From Corynebacterium confusum (GTDB taxonomy: Bacteria > Actinomycetota > Actinomycetes > Mycobacteriales > Mycobacteriaceae): a DNA stretch of 64,000 nt. The first letter of the stretch is position 1, and the number at the start of each line of letters is the position of its first letter. Under the pieces are notes generated by a model, which worked only from the letters and a program-made list of their open reading frames with translations, ran no database searches and had not been told where the DNA came from. Where the stretch lies: assembly GCF_030408715.1 (NCBI RefSeq), contig NZ_CP047202.1, forward strand, positions 62,001 to 126,000. The letters are read 5' to 3'. The position numbers and the translations under genes are program-made. Positions 1-10,058 of the stretch are shown one piece after another.

Positions 1-1
1 T

Positions 2-3000
2 CCAGACGATGAACCAACCGGTGAGGTGCAGTCGCTGCCGATTCTGCGCTGGTTCGATTCCATTACTGATCACGTGGACGGCTTCATTCAGTCCGTGGAG
101 TTTTCAGTTCCAGAAGATGTGGATGCGCAGCTGGCCGGGCGAATGGTGGCTGACGTGCTGCAGGCGCACCCTGCACTGCGGGCCCGTGTGCAGCGGAATC
201 CCTTGCGGCTGGAACTCCCGGAGGAATCTGCCGAAGAAGCGGTGGCGATCCACCCCACCACGGACATCGCTGCGCTTTCTGAACTGCTGGATCCGGCAGT
301 CGGAGTGGTGGTAGCGGCTGGGCTGGTGCCCGGAAGATTGCGCCTTGTGGTGCATCACCTGGTGGTCGATGGCGTGTCATGGAACATTATCGGCGAGGAC
401 CTCGCCGCGGCGTATCGCGGGGAACAGCTCGCGCCGGAGCGGACGTCCCTGCGCCGATGGACGCAGCTGCTGCAACAGGCCGTTGATACTGGCGAATTCG
501 CGGAGGATGCCAATAGTTCCCTGCCCCCATTGCCGAGTGCAGATGAACCTCTGCGGGACCCGCAGGTGCCAGCGCTTGCTGATAGTCCCGAGAAAGCGCC
601 CACAGTCCGTGAGGAGCGCAGCGTGGTACATGAGGCATCAGTGCAGATCACGGACGAATTACTGGGTGCGGTGCCCCACGCTTTCCGCACGGGGGCGAAT
701 TCCGTATTGCTTACGGCATTGAGCGTGGCGTTGGCGCGTTGGCGTCGAAACAAACAAACATGGACCCTGGTGGAGATGGAGGGGCACGGCCGCGAAACCC
801 GATTCGTACCCGGGCCACAGGGCAGGGAAGCAGACCTTTCACGCACGGTGGGCTGGTTCACCTGCCTATATCCCATGCTGATCGACCCCACCCGGGCGGC
901 AGTGCAGGAGGCCTCCACAGAGGTCGAGGGCAGCATCGCCCCGCTAGCGCTGGCACTCAACGCAGTGAAAGACCAGCTCGCGGCCATCCCCGGCAACGGC
1001 GTTCCTTACCAGGCCCACACCTGGTTGCATCAGTCCGCGAAGACCCCTCCGCAGGCACAGGTGCTGTTCAACTACTTGGGGCGCGTATCCGCAGGAGCAC
1101 AAGATTTCGCTCCCGCGGGTTCCACCGGCCAACTCGGCGAGCAACGCGACCCGGACCAGCCGTTGGTCCGCGAGCTGGAGTTCAACGCGATCGCCGAAGA
1201 CACCGGCGAGGGATACGTCCTGCGCACCACGATCTCCTGGGCGCGCGGCAGGATCTCCCCCGAACGGATCGACGAATTGGTCGCGCACTGGGATGTGGCA
1301 TTGCGCGAGGTGGCAGCGCTTGCCGATCACGGCGTGTTGTCCGTGGGCGACGTTGCCCCCGCACCCGTGAACTCTGCGGACCTGGCACGAATCACTGCGC
1401 AGAGCTCCGCGGAGCTGCAGGACGTGCTGCCGCTGACCCCGCTGCAGCACGGCATGTACTTCCACTCGCTATTCGAGGAATCGGCCAGCTCGTATGTGGA
1501 GCAACAGGTCTTGCGGGTGGAATGCAGCGAACCGTTTGACCGGGAGCGATTCGCCCGCGCTGCGCGTAATTTGATCCGACGCCACCCCGCACTGAGCACC
1601 CGCCCTTGGGAAACTGACGGTGGCGATGTGGTTGCCGTGATTGATCCGGGGATTGCCGAGCATTTGCGGGTGGACTTTCGGGACGTGACGGTGCCTGCCG
1701 AGTTGGCTGGGCCTGGATTAGACGGGTGGCTCGTGCAGCGTACGGAAGAGATTGCCGCTGATGACCTCTCGCGGGGAATCTCCTTGCAGCCGCCCGGTGA
1801 TGCCGCGCCCGAGCCGCTCATGCGATGGACCGTTGTGCTCCCGACCAGTGTCGATGGTGCGGTGTGTGGCCAGGACATCGCCGTGATCCAGACGGTGCAT
1901 CACCTGATCGCCGACGGATGGTCCGTGCCCATCATGCTGCGGGATCTCCTGGAGATCTACCGGGATGACGATGCCCGAATCCCGCGCTACGACCCGGACG
2001 CCGGAATGGCCGGCAGCGTGCGATGGGTGGCGCGCAGAGACGCGGAAGCCGATATGTCCGTCTGGCGCGAGGAAATGCGCGAGGTACGCCCCACGGTGCT
2101 GTGCCCTAATCCTTCGAGTTCGCTCGAGCGCCGGGAGTTGCTGGTAGACGATCCGCGGACTGTTGGCTTGTCTGAGCGTGCTCGGGCAGCGGGTGTGGGC
2201 CTGCCGGATGTGGTGCACGCGGCGTGGGGGCTGGTCCTTCGCACCTTGGTGGGCTGCGAACCTGGGGCTGACGTGGTGTTTGCCACTTCCGTTTCCGGCC
2301 GTGACATTCCCGTTCTTGGCGTGGCCGATGCCGTGGGCATGCAGCTCAACACCATCCCGGTGGTCGCGCCGGGGCAATCTGATCCCACCCTGCCGGTGAC
2401 CAGCATGCTGCACGCCATGGTCCATCACAACAATCAGGTCCGCGATGTGCAGCACGTCAGCCTGGCTGATATTGCCCGCGACCTGGGAACCAACGCCAGC
2501 GAACTGCTGGATACGTTGATGGTGGTGGAGGTGCCGCTATCTCCACAGGACGTGGGCTGCCCCGGCTCGCCACTACAGGTTGCTGACGTGCGCAACAATG
2601 GCGCGCCGCACTTTCCCCTGTCCGTCGTGGTCAACCCTTCCGCTGAGCACCCACTGCGCCTGATCTACGATCCGCAGCGAATCACCGAGGTACGTGCCGA
2701 AAGGATCGCGCAGATGCTCGCGGTGAGTGTGGATTCTTTGCTGTCTGAATCCGGTGCGGTGGCGACCGTGGGTGAGGTTGCAGAGGCGTTGGGTGCGGTA
2801 TCTGGTGTGGACACGCTTCCTTCTTTGTGGCGACGCAGCTTCGAGCACTCCCGCGACCGGCCCGCCCTGACCAGCATCGGAGAAGACGGTGCTGCGGAGC
2901 ATTGGACCTACGAAGAACTAGACGACGCCGCTCAGCGTATACGCGCTGTGCTGGACCGGAAGGTTGCCATCCACACCCCGAGAGTAGCCCTGCTCATGGA

Positions 3001-6000
3001 GCGCGATGCGTGGCAGGTTGCGGCCATTCTGGCGACCACGATGTCCGCCGGCACCTACGTTCCCGTGGATCCGTTGTCCCCGCAAGCGCGGGTGGAATTG
3101 ATCCTGGAGGATTGCCAGCCCGATGCCGTGCTGGTGTCTCCCAGCGCGGAAAAAATGGTCTCTGAGCTGGTAGATTGTCCCGTCCTCGTGGTCAGTGAAC
3201 AGACGATGAGCGGGGAAGCGAAGCCGCCTGCGGGCCGGTCGGCAAGCGTGGCCCGTGCCAATGACATCGCCTACGTGATCTACACCTCCGGCTCCACAGG
3301 GCGGCCGAAGGGCGTGGCCGTCACACACGCCAACGTGACCGCGATGCTGGGCAATGCTCGCAGCCACGTGGAGTTTTCGCAGGAGGACGTGTGGTCGATC
3401 AGCCACAGCTTCGCCTTTGACTTTTCGGTGTGGGAGATGTGGGCAGCGCTGAGCTCCGGCGGGCGTGCCGTGGTGATGCCGTATGCGCTGATGCGCTCGC
3501 CCGAGGATGCCGCAGAGGTGTTGCGTGCCGAAGCCATCACGGTGCTGAGCCAGACCCCAACCGCCTTTGCCGCGTTGGAGCCGCACCTCGGGCAGGACTC
3601 TGCGGTGCGCACGGTGATCTTCGGCGGCGAGGCCTTGGAGGCCCGCGCGGAGGCTGCCTACTGCAGTGCTCATCCGAATGTTCGGTTTATCAACATGTAT
3701 GGCATCACGGAGACGACAGTGCACGTCACAGCACACGAATGCTCCGAGAATGCAGGGGAGGCCCGCAGCCCGATCGGCCGCCCGATGGACGGGTTGCGTA
3801 CCTATGTTCTGGACGCGCAATTACAGCCGGTGCAGCCTGGAGAGACCGGCATGATGTACGTTGCCGGGCCGCAGGTCACCGCGGGTTATTGGGGGCTTGC
3901 TTCTACCACGGCCTCCCGCTTCGTGGCCGATCCTTTCGTTGGCGGCGGCGCGCGGATGTACTGCAGCAATGACATGGCAAAGGTGCTGAACAACGGTCAT
4001 CTGGATTACGTGGGCCGCGCCGATAGGCAGGTGCAGCTGCGCGGTTATCGCGTGGAGCTGGGGGAGATCGAGAGCGCGCTGGAGAAGGTCAGCGGTGTGC
4101 GGGAGGCCACCGTGGTGGTCGTCGATCTGCCCGAAGGCCAGGTGCCGGGTGCGTTGTTGATTACGGATTCTCGTGGCGACGCAAAGGCGATCACCTCCCG
4201 AGCTGCCGCAGCGGCCCGAGACGCGCTCCCTGCCTACATGGTTCCGCAGCTATTCGCGGTGAGTACGCAGGTGCCGCAGACCATCAATGGCAAGCGGGAT
4301 GAGCGCGCGATCCTGGACCTTCTGGGTGAGATTCCTGCTGCTCAGCAGGCTTCGGGCACCTCGGATCTGGTGGAGGCGATCTCGCAGGCAATTGCTGATG
4401 CACTTCGCTTGGACCGCGCCGAGGTGGAGCCGGACTCGGACTTCTTCCGCTTAGGTGGAGACAGTATTCTTGCCATCCGCGTTACTCACGCGCTGGCGCG
4501 CGCTGATCTCAACGTGACTCCGCGGGACTTCTTCTTGGGCCGCACGCCACGCAAGATTGCCGAGCGGGTCACGCCGCAGGCCACCCAGCAGAAAATCCAG
4601 GAAACAAGGCAGAGCCAGGAAGAAGCCCTGCCCAAGGACGGGCACCAGGAGATCTCGGGGGCTTTCCCCATCCCGGCGATGCTGCGCAGGCAGATGGAAA
4701 GAGGCATGAGCGACCGCTTTGTGCAGGCGCGCCGCTTGGATCTGGGGCCAGTCGCTGTGGAGGACTTGGAACAGGCCCTGCAGCAGGTAGCGCAGGCACA
4801 TCCGATGCTTCGTACGCGCGTGGACACCAGTTCTGCGTTCGCGCACTTTGTTGGTGCCGAGGGAGACGGCCCTATGGTTGTGCGGGCTTTGGACGTGGAT
4901 GCATTGATCGATCACATCGATATTGCTGCTGGTCGTAGCGTGGTGCTCGGGTGTGTGGATGGGTACGTCAAGGCCGTTGCTCATCACGCGGTGATCGATA
5001 GCGCCAGTTGGATGATTCTGGAAGACGATCTGCGCGATGCGCTCGCAGGGCGCAGGATTCTCTCCGGGCAGGCGAGCTACAAGGATCTTTGCCTGCAAGA
5101 ACTGCACGATGCTCACACCGCAGCAGCTCAGGATGCCCTGCACTGGAGTGAACTGGCTACGCTGCCACGGCCCGTCGAGGACTCGAACCAGTGGAGTACG
5201 GATCATGTGAGCACGCTCGAAGTGAACATTGACGGACAGACCGCGCAGGTCCTGCAGAGCGTTGCACCCGACGTGATGGGTGTGGACGTTCAGGACCTCG
5301 TGGCAGGACTGGTGACCGTCGCGGTGGCTCGAACAATGGGCACGGACGCGCGGAGCTGGGCCGTGGACGTAGAAGGCCACGGACGTCCGGCTGATCATTC
5401 CTATGGTCGAACCCTCGGATGGTTTACCACCATCGCGCCGGTGGAAATCCCGTTGGCTGATCCAGCGGATGCAGCACGTGCCGCAGCGGAAATGCGCGCG
5501 CTCCACGAGGACGGCACAGCCCCGGACCGCCGCACTTATCAGGCACTGCGATACACACACCCGCAAGGGCAGCGAACCCTGGCCCATGGGGCACAGATCC
5601 TGGTCAACTACCTCGGACGGGGAGAGACTGGCGCTGTCCTCCACGCGCCGGGCGATGCCGCCTGCCAGTGGACGGATTACCTGGTGGAGGCCGATGTGTG
5701 GTCTAGCGAGCGGGCCGTAAGCATGGAGCTGTCCGTGGTGAATGCGGTGATTTCCGCCGAGCGTTTGCGCAGCGCCATCGGCGAGGTTGCTCGCGAGTTG
5801 CAGGAGCACGTCAGCCGCGAGCAATCCTCAGGACGCCGCGCTCCGCTGAGCGTGCTGCAGCGCGGAATCTGGTTCCAGTCACAGGTGGCAGCACCGGGTG
5901 CCTACGTTGCACAGACTGCGTTGACGTTTGACCGGAGACTGGATGCCGAGGCCGTGGTGGAAGCCTTCCGGGACACAGTGACCGTGCATCCAGCCATGGG

Positions 6001-8992
6001 CGCGGAGTTCCACACCGATGCTTCCGGCCAACCCGTGCAGAACTTGCCGTGGAGTGGACAGGGCATTGACCTCCCCGTCGAGACCACCGAAGGGGATCTC
6101 GAGGCGATCATGCACGCTGATCGCAGCGCGGGCATCGATCTCGCATCCGTGCCGCTGGCGAAGGCAACCATCGTCACCGGCCGAAGTGACGGACAGCCTG
6201 GCGACACGCTGCTTCTTACCTACCACCTGGTTCTGGTCGATGGTTGGTCGCGTGCAGTGATGCTGCAAACCTTCCTCGAGAGGCTGACGTTGAGGTCCGG
6301 CCAGGCCCGCACGCAGGGTGCGGGAGAGTTGGTTCCTCGCGGTTGTTCTATTGCTGACGCCCTGCTCGAGTCCGTTGACACTCGCAAAGAGCAGGCAGAT
6401 AGCGACTATTGGGTACATCGCCTAGAGACGTTGTCTCAGCCCACGCTCGTTGCCCCGCAGGCCGCGGATATCTCTTCAGAGCACGCTGGTAGCGAGTTGC
6501 CTCGCCAGGTGTTTGCCGAGGTCAGCGAGCAGCTGACCGGCGCACTGCAGGAAAAGATCCGGGCGCAGGCCGTGACGTTGACCTCCGTGGTCAACGCAGC
6601 CGTGGCCGTGGCCTTGGGTGCTGTCACAGGGGATTCGGATGTGGTGTTTGGTCAGTCTGTCAGTGGCCGCGATGCCTTGAGCGACCCCGCCATGTCTGAT
6701 GTGGTGGGAGTGCTGCTCAACACAGTGCCAGTGCGAGTGACAGCTCGGCCCGGCCAGAGCATAGAAGAACTGGTCCAGGATGTTTATCGCCAGCGCATCG
6801 AGGATATGGACCACGATTCCGCGGACCTCGGCGCCATCCAGCGGCAGCTGGGGGTAGGCACGCTGTTCGATTCCATGGTGGTGGTGCAGAACTTCCTCGA
6901 TCCGCAGGCAGCAGCGGAACTTCGGGAACGCCACGGGGTTGTGGAGGAGCGCGCGGAAGATTCCACGCACTTCCCTCTGACCTGGGTATTCACTCCGGGG
7001 CCGAAGCTGGGCATCAAGCTGGAATTCCGCCACGACGTGGTGGACGAGTCCCTCGCACATTCCGTGCTCAAGGCCGCGACCGAAGTCCTGACCGCGTTTG
7101 TGGACACACCAGAGGTCCCGCTCGCTCAGCTGGCCCAGTTGGCGCCAGCCCGAGCGGAGGATTCTTCCCCGCAAAGCACGACGGAGCAGATGGCTTCCTG
7201 GCAGAAGGCCGAAGGCATTGACCGCACCATTGCGGATGAGCTCAAGGACACCGCCCAGCGCTTCCCAGATCGCATCGCGCTAGCGGATGACGCACAGCAG
7301 TGGACGTTCGGTGAGCTGATTGCTCGCTGTTCCGACATTGCGGAAAAGATCAAGAATTGCGGCGTGACCAGCGGCGATACTGTCGCCATTGCGGTGGAGC
7401 GCTCCGCGCATTCGGTGGTGGCTCTGCTGGGAGCCCTGTGGGCAGGGGTGCGCTACGCGCCGCTTGATCTGACGCACCCCGATGGGCGGCTCCGGGTCCT
7501 CGTGGAGGACAGCCAGCCCGCAGCCGCGCTGGTGGACTCGAGTTCTCGGGAGCGCATGGAGCGGATCGGTGCGCTTCCTTGCGTCGACGTCACCACTGCC
7601 GATTCCCACGCCACCACCCACACGCCTGCGGCGGTGCCCGGGGACGATGCCTACCTGATGTACACCTCCGGATCGACCGGCAAGCCCAAGGGCGTGGTGA
7701 TCAAGCATCGCGGGCTGCACAACATGCTGGACAATCACCGGCGCAAGATCTTCGCCCCAGCTGCTGCCGATGGGCGGACGTTGCGGATCGCGCATGCCAT
7801 CAGCTTCGCCTTCGATATGTCGTGGGAAGAGCTGTTTTGGCTGGTGGAAGGCCACGAGGTGCGGATCTTCTCCGAGGATTTGCGACGCGATGCTGCGGCC
7901 ATGGTTGAGGCCATTCGCGCGCATCAGGTGGATGTCATCAACGTCACCCCGACCGTTGCCGAGCAGCTGCTCGCGGAGGGGATGCTGGAATCCGGCGCGC
8001 ATCGCCCGCGGCTGGTGCTCTTGGGCGGCGAGGCTGTCTCGCACGGCGTGTGGGAGACCTTGCGAAAGGCCGATGACGTGCGCGGATACAACCTCTATGG
8101 ACCCACCGAGTACACCATCAACGCCCTGGGTGCTGGCACGGATGAGAGCGCCACGCCCGTGATCGGAATGCCGGTGGATCGCACGGCGGCGTTCGTTTTG
8201 GACCCGTGGTTGCGCCCCGTTCCTACAGGAGCGCCGGGTGAGCTCTACCTCGCGGGCAGCGGCTTAGCGCAGGAGTATCATGGGCTCGCGGCGCGCACCG
8301 CCAGCTCCATGGTCGCCTGCCCGTGGGGCGCCCCGGGTGAGCGGATGTATCGCACGGGAGACATCGTCCGCGTGCGTGCGGATGGCATGTTCGAGTACCT
8401 CGGACGCAGCGACGATCAGGTGAAAATTCGTGGTCACCGCGTGGATCCCGGCGACGTCTCGGCCGCCGTGTCCCGCGGCGTTGATCCCCGCATCCTCCAC
8501 TGCGTGACCGTTCCTGTTCGTATATCCGACGCCACACTCCTGGCCTGTCACCTCGTGGCCCCACAACTGCGCGATGCGGACCAGGGGGAGCGGCAGAGTT
8601 TCCTGACTGGCGTGCGTAATGCATTGCGCGAGGAACTGCCCAGCTACATGATCCCGGATCGATGGTCGATCGTGGATGAGTTGCCGGTGACGTCGAATGG
8701 AAAGACCGACCTTGCTGCACTGGGTGAGGGAGAAAGGATCACGGAGAAGGGCCGCGAACCGGCGAACGAAACCGAGGAGATCACGGCGGAGCTGTTTGCC
8801 GAATCGCTAGATATTGAGCCCGAGGACGTGCCGGTGGATGCTGATTACTTTGACATGGGTGGGCACTCCATGGCGGTCATCAAGCTCTGCGCACTGCTGC
8901 GTGGAGAGCTGGGAGTGGAGGTTGGCGTGCGCGAATTCTACGGTCTGCGGACAGTCGAGCGCGTGGCGGAGTTTGTGGAGGCGCGCTCGTAG
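2..8992 (+). CDS. Nonribosomal peptide synthetase, 3' part (coelichelin-type siderophore synthetase)
   Basis: The frame is open from the first bases, so the 5' end lies outside the window; about 2996 residues are visible. Domain order, counted from the first visible codon, is: epimerization (HHLVVDG near 117, EGHGRE near 258); condensation (HHLIADG near 633); adenylation (YTSGSTGRPKG near 1095); carrier (GGDSI, Ser near 1488); epimerization (HHAVIDS near 1661, EGHGRP near 1790); condensation (YHLVLVDG near 2075); adenylation (YTSGSTGKPKG near 2555); carrier (GGHSM, Ser near 2956). The protein then stops, with no thioesterase. Reading the ten specificity positions by eye gives DFWSIGMVHK for the first adenylation domain (threonine-like) and DMENLGLINK for the second, the code published for N5-hydroxyornithine in CchH. 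The leading E domain implies an upstream module loading a D-configured residue. The product is therefore probably a coelichelin-like hydroxamate; the substrate calls are inference from the code. Confidence 0.9.
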   Translation, partial: PDDEPTGEVQSLPILRWFDSITDHVDGFIQSVEFSVPEDVDAQLAGRMVADVLQAHPALRARVQRNPLRLELPEESAEEAVAIHPTTDIAALSELLDPAVGVVVAAGLVPGRLRLVVHHLVVDGVSWNIIGEDLAAAYRGEQLAPERTSLRRWTQLLQQAVDTGEFAEDANSSLPPLPSADEPLRDPQVPALADSPEKAPTVREERSVVHEASVQITDELLGAVPHAFRTGANSVLLTALSVALARWRRNKQTWTLVEMEGHGRETRFVPGPQGREADLSRTVGWFTCLYPMLIDPTRAAVQEASTEVEGSIAPLALALNAVKDQLAAIPGNGVPYQAHTWLHQSAKTPPQAQVLFNYLGRVSAGAQDFAPAGSTGQLGEQRDPDQPLVRELEFNAIAEDTGEGYVLRTTISWARGRISPERIDELVAHWDVALREVAALADHGVLSVGDVAPAPVNSADLARITAQSSAELQDVLPLTPLQHGMYFHSLFEESASSYVEQQVLRVECSEPFDRERFARAARNLIRRHPALSTRPWETDGGDVVAVIDPGIAEHLRVDFRDVTVPAELAGPGLDGWLVQRTEEIAADDLSRGISLQPPGDAAPEPLMRWTVVLPTSVDGAVCGQDIAVIQTVHHLIADGWSVPIMLRDLLEIYRDDDARIPRYDPDAGMAGSVRWVARRDAEADMSVWREEMREVRPTVLCPNPSSSLERRELLVDDPRTVGLSERARAAGVGLPDVVHAAWGLVLRTLVGCEPGADVVFATSVSGRDIPVLGVADAVGMQLNTIPVVAPGQSDPTLPVTSMLHAMVHHNNQVRDVQHVSLADIARDLGTNASELLDTLMVVEVPLSPQDVGCPGSPLQVADVRNNGAPHFPLSVVVNPSAEHPLRLIYDPQRITEVRAERIAQMLAVSVDSLLSESGAVATVGEVAEALGAVSGVDTLPSLWRRSFEHSRDRPALTSIGEDGAAEHWTYEELDDAAQRIRAVLDRKVAIHTPRVALLMERDAWQVAAILATTMSAGTYVPVDPLSPQARVELILEDCQPDAVLVSPSAEKMVSELVDCPVLVVSEQTMSGEAKPPAGRSASVARANDIAYVIYTSGSTGRPKGVAVTHANVTAMLGNARSHVEFSQEDVWSISHSFAFDFSVWEMWAALSSGGRAVVMPYALMRSPEDAAEVLRAEAITVLSQTPTAFAALEPHLGQDSAVRTVIFGGEALEARAEAAYCSAHPNVRFINMYGITETTVHVTAHECSENAGEARSPIGRPMDGLRTYVLDAQLQPVQPGETGMMYVAGPQVTAGYWGLASTTASRFVADPFVGGGARMYCSNDMAKVLNNGHLDYVGRADRQVQLRGYRVELGEIESALEKVSGVREATVVVVDLPEGQVPGALLITDSRGDAKAITSRAAAAARDALPAYMVPQLFAVSTQVPQTINGKRDERAILDLLGEIPAAQQASGTSDLVEAISQAIADALRLDRAEVEPDSDFFRLGGDSILAIRVTHALARADLNVTPRDFFLGRTPRKIAERVTPQATQQKIQETRQSQEEALPKDGHQEISGAFPIPAMLRRQMERGMSDRFVQARRLDLGPVAVEDLEQALQQVAQAHPMLRTRVDTSSAFAHFVGAEGDGPMVVRALDVDALIDHIDIAAGRSVVLGCVDGYVKAVAHHAVIDSASWMILEDDLRDALAGRRILSGQASYKDLCLQELHDAHTAAAQDALHWSELATLPRPVEDSNQWSTDHVSTLEVNIDGQTAQVLQSVAPDVMGVDVQDLVAGLVTVAVARTMGTDARSWAVDVEGHGRPADHSYGRTLGWFTTIAPVEIPLADPADAARAAAEMRALHEDGTAPDRRTYQALRYTHPQGQRTLAHGAQILVNYLGRGETGAVLHAPGDAACQWTDYLVEADVWSSERAVSMELSVVNAVISAERLRSAIGEVARELQEHVSREQSSGRRAPLSVLQRGIWFQSQVAAPGAYVAQTALTFDRRLDAEAVVEAFRDTVTVHPAMGAEFHTDASGQPVQNLPWSGQGIDLPVETTEGDLEAIMHADRSAGIDLASVPLAKATIVTGRSDGQPGDTLLLTYHLVLVDGWSRAVMLQTFLERLTLRSGQARTQGAGELVPRGCSIADALLESVDTRKEQADSDYWVHRLETLSQPTLVAPQAADISSEHAGSELPRQVFAEVSEQLTGALQEKIRAQAVTLTSVVNAAVAVALGAVTGDSDVVFGQSVSGRDALSDPAMSDVVGVLLNTVPVRVTARPGQSIEELVQDVYRQRIEDMDHDSADLGAIQRQLGVGTLFDSMVVVQNFLDPQAAAELRERHGVVEERAEDSTHFPLTWVFTPGPKLGIKLEFRHDVVDESLAHSVLKAATEVLTAFVDTPEVPLAQLAQLAPARAEDSSPQSTTEQMASWQKAEGIDRTIADELKDTAQRFPDRIALADDAQQWTFGELIARCSDIAEKIKNCGVTSGDTVAIAVERSAHSVVALLGALWAGVRYAPLDLTHPDGRLRVLVEDSQPAAALVDSSSRERMERIGALPCVDVTTADSHATTHTPAAVPGDDAYLMYTSGSTGKPKGVVIKHRGLHNMLDNHRRKIFAPAAADGRTLRIAHAISFAFDMSWEELFWLVEGHEVRIFSEDLRRDAAAMVEAIRAHQVDVINVTPTVAEQLLAEGMLESGAHRPRLVLLGGEAVSHGVWETLRKADDVRGYNLYGPTEYTINALGAGTDESATPVIGMPVDRTAAFVLDPWLRPVPTGAPGELYLAGSGLAQEYHGLAARTASSMVACPWGAPGERMYRTGDIVRVRADGMFEYLGRSDDQVKIRGHRVDPGDVSAAVSRGVDPRILHCVTVPVRISDATLLACHLVAPQLRDADQGERQSFLTGVRNALREELPSYMIPDRWSIVDELPVTSNGKTDLAALGEGERITEKGREPANETEEITAELFAESLDIEPEDVPVDADYFDMGGHSMAVIKLCALLRGELGVEVGVREFYGLRTVERVAEFVEARS

Positions 8993-8994
8993 AT

Positions 8995-9999
8995 TCAGCC
9001 CAGCAATTCGGCGAGTGCCGGGATGATCCCGTGGCGCCACATCGCAGGGTCGTGGCCACCGGGCGTGCGGTGATTGGTGGTGGGAAAGCCGCGGCGTGTC
9101 AGGGCATCGGCCACTGCATCCACGTGTCGTTGCATGGGCGGCTCTTCTGCACCGCACGTCAGTACGATGCGTGCCAGACCGGAGCCACTGTGAGCCGCAG
9201 GATTTTCGAGTGAGGGGCCAGTGAGCTGTGCGGCAATGTCGCCTCCTGCGGGCCCGTCCGAGAGCGTGTCCGCGAGCTCTGCAGAACGGTCAGCGGACCA
9301 CCAGACGGCAGGGGACTGGGCGATGGCTCCTTTGATTGCAGGCGTGGTTTCGGTGGAAGCCGTAAGAGCTGCGCGCAGGGCGGAGAGACCGCCGAAGCTT
9401 TGCCCCACCAGGACTATGTGGCTGCTGTTGATGATCGGCGGAAGCTCGGTGGCCAGTGCGCTGGCGAATGTTTGGGAGGTGTACTCCTCGCTGCGGTCTT
9501 TGGCTGCCGGCAGGAAGACGCGGTTGATCTGGGGGATAAGCCCTGCCGTGACTGCCCGGTCCAGTGCGCCCGTGAGGTCATGCAGATGGATCCAGTCATC
9601 GCCATCCAAAAACACCACGGTGGTATCCGCACCGCGGTCATCGAGGCGCGCGGTGCAGCGCCTGCCGAATACCTTCCGGTCGATGGACAGGCGTGCGCCG
9701 GGCAAGTCCGCGATGACTTCTGGGGAGCGAGGCGGCCAGAGTGTCTGGTCCACAGAATCGCCGCTCAATAGGCTCGCCTGTGGGCCTGCGCCGTGTGCGT
9801 TATGTGGATCGGGATATTTCAGCTCGCCGGATTGAAAGCTATAGGTCACTGCTGAGTGCGCCGGGATGCGCACATCGACGGTGGACATCGATTCGGTGAG
9901 CTCGACGTTCGAGCGGTAGGGGTCCGGGAAAACGAGGGCTTCCGCATCCGCGGGCACCGAGATTCGGTGAAGGGTGGTCACGTCCGGGGAGTCTGGCAT
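8995..9999 (-). CDS. Fes/IroE/CchJ-like siderophore esterase
   Basis: This 334-residue alpha/beta hydrolase of the enterochelin-esterase family carries the nucleophile elbow GQSFGGLSA near residue 200 and a C-terminal GGHD motif holding the catalytic His. No signal peptide is visible, so it should act in the cytoplasm. It converges on the NRPS gene, with the two stop codons 2 bp apart, and is divergent from the formyltransferase gene across a DtxR-like box. In coelichelin clusters a homologous stand-alone esterase (CchJ) accompanies a synthetase that lacks a thioesterase. The likely role is product release or hydrolysis of the ferric siderophore after uptake; the sequence does not decide between them. 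Confidence 0.8.
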   Translation of the reverse strand: MPDSPDVTTLHRISVPADAEALVFPDPYRSNVELTESMSTVDVRIPAHSAVTYSFQSGELKYPDPHNAHGAGPQASLLSGDSVDQTLWPPRSPEVIADLPGARLSIDRKVFGRRCTARLDDRGADTTVVFLDGDDWIHLHDLTGALDRAVTAGLIPQINRVFLPAAKDRSEEYTSQTFASALATELPPIINSSHIVLVGQSFGGLSALRAALTASTETTPAIKGAIAQSPAVWWSADRSAELADTLSDGPAGGDIAAQLTGPSLENPAAHSGSGLARIVLTCGAEEPPMQRHVDAVADALTRRGFPTTNHRTPGGHDPAMWRHGIIPALAELLG

Positions 10000-10029
10000 G
10001 AAAATTGCGCCACTTTCATCATTGACTAC

Positions 10030-10048
10030 ATAGGTAAACCTAAGCTAA
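10030..10048. promoter_or_regulatory. DtxR-like iron box
   Basis: The sequence ATAGGTAAACCTAAGCTAA matches the established 19-bp DtxR consensus TWAGGTTAGSCTAACCTWA at about 14 positions. It lies between the divergent esterase and formyltransferase genes, ending 10 bp before the formyltransferase ATG and 30 bp upstream of the esterase ATG. A repressor bound here could cover both promoters. A TAAGCT hexamer inside the box could be the -10 for the rightward gene, which would give a very short or absent leader; that is inference. Confidence 0.65.
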
Positions 10049-10058
10049 CATCCCCTGC

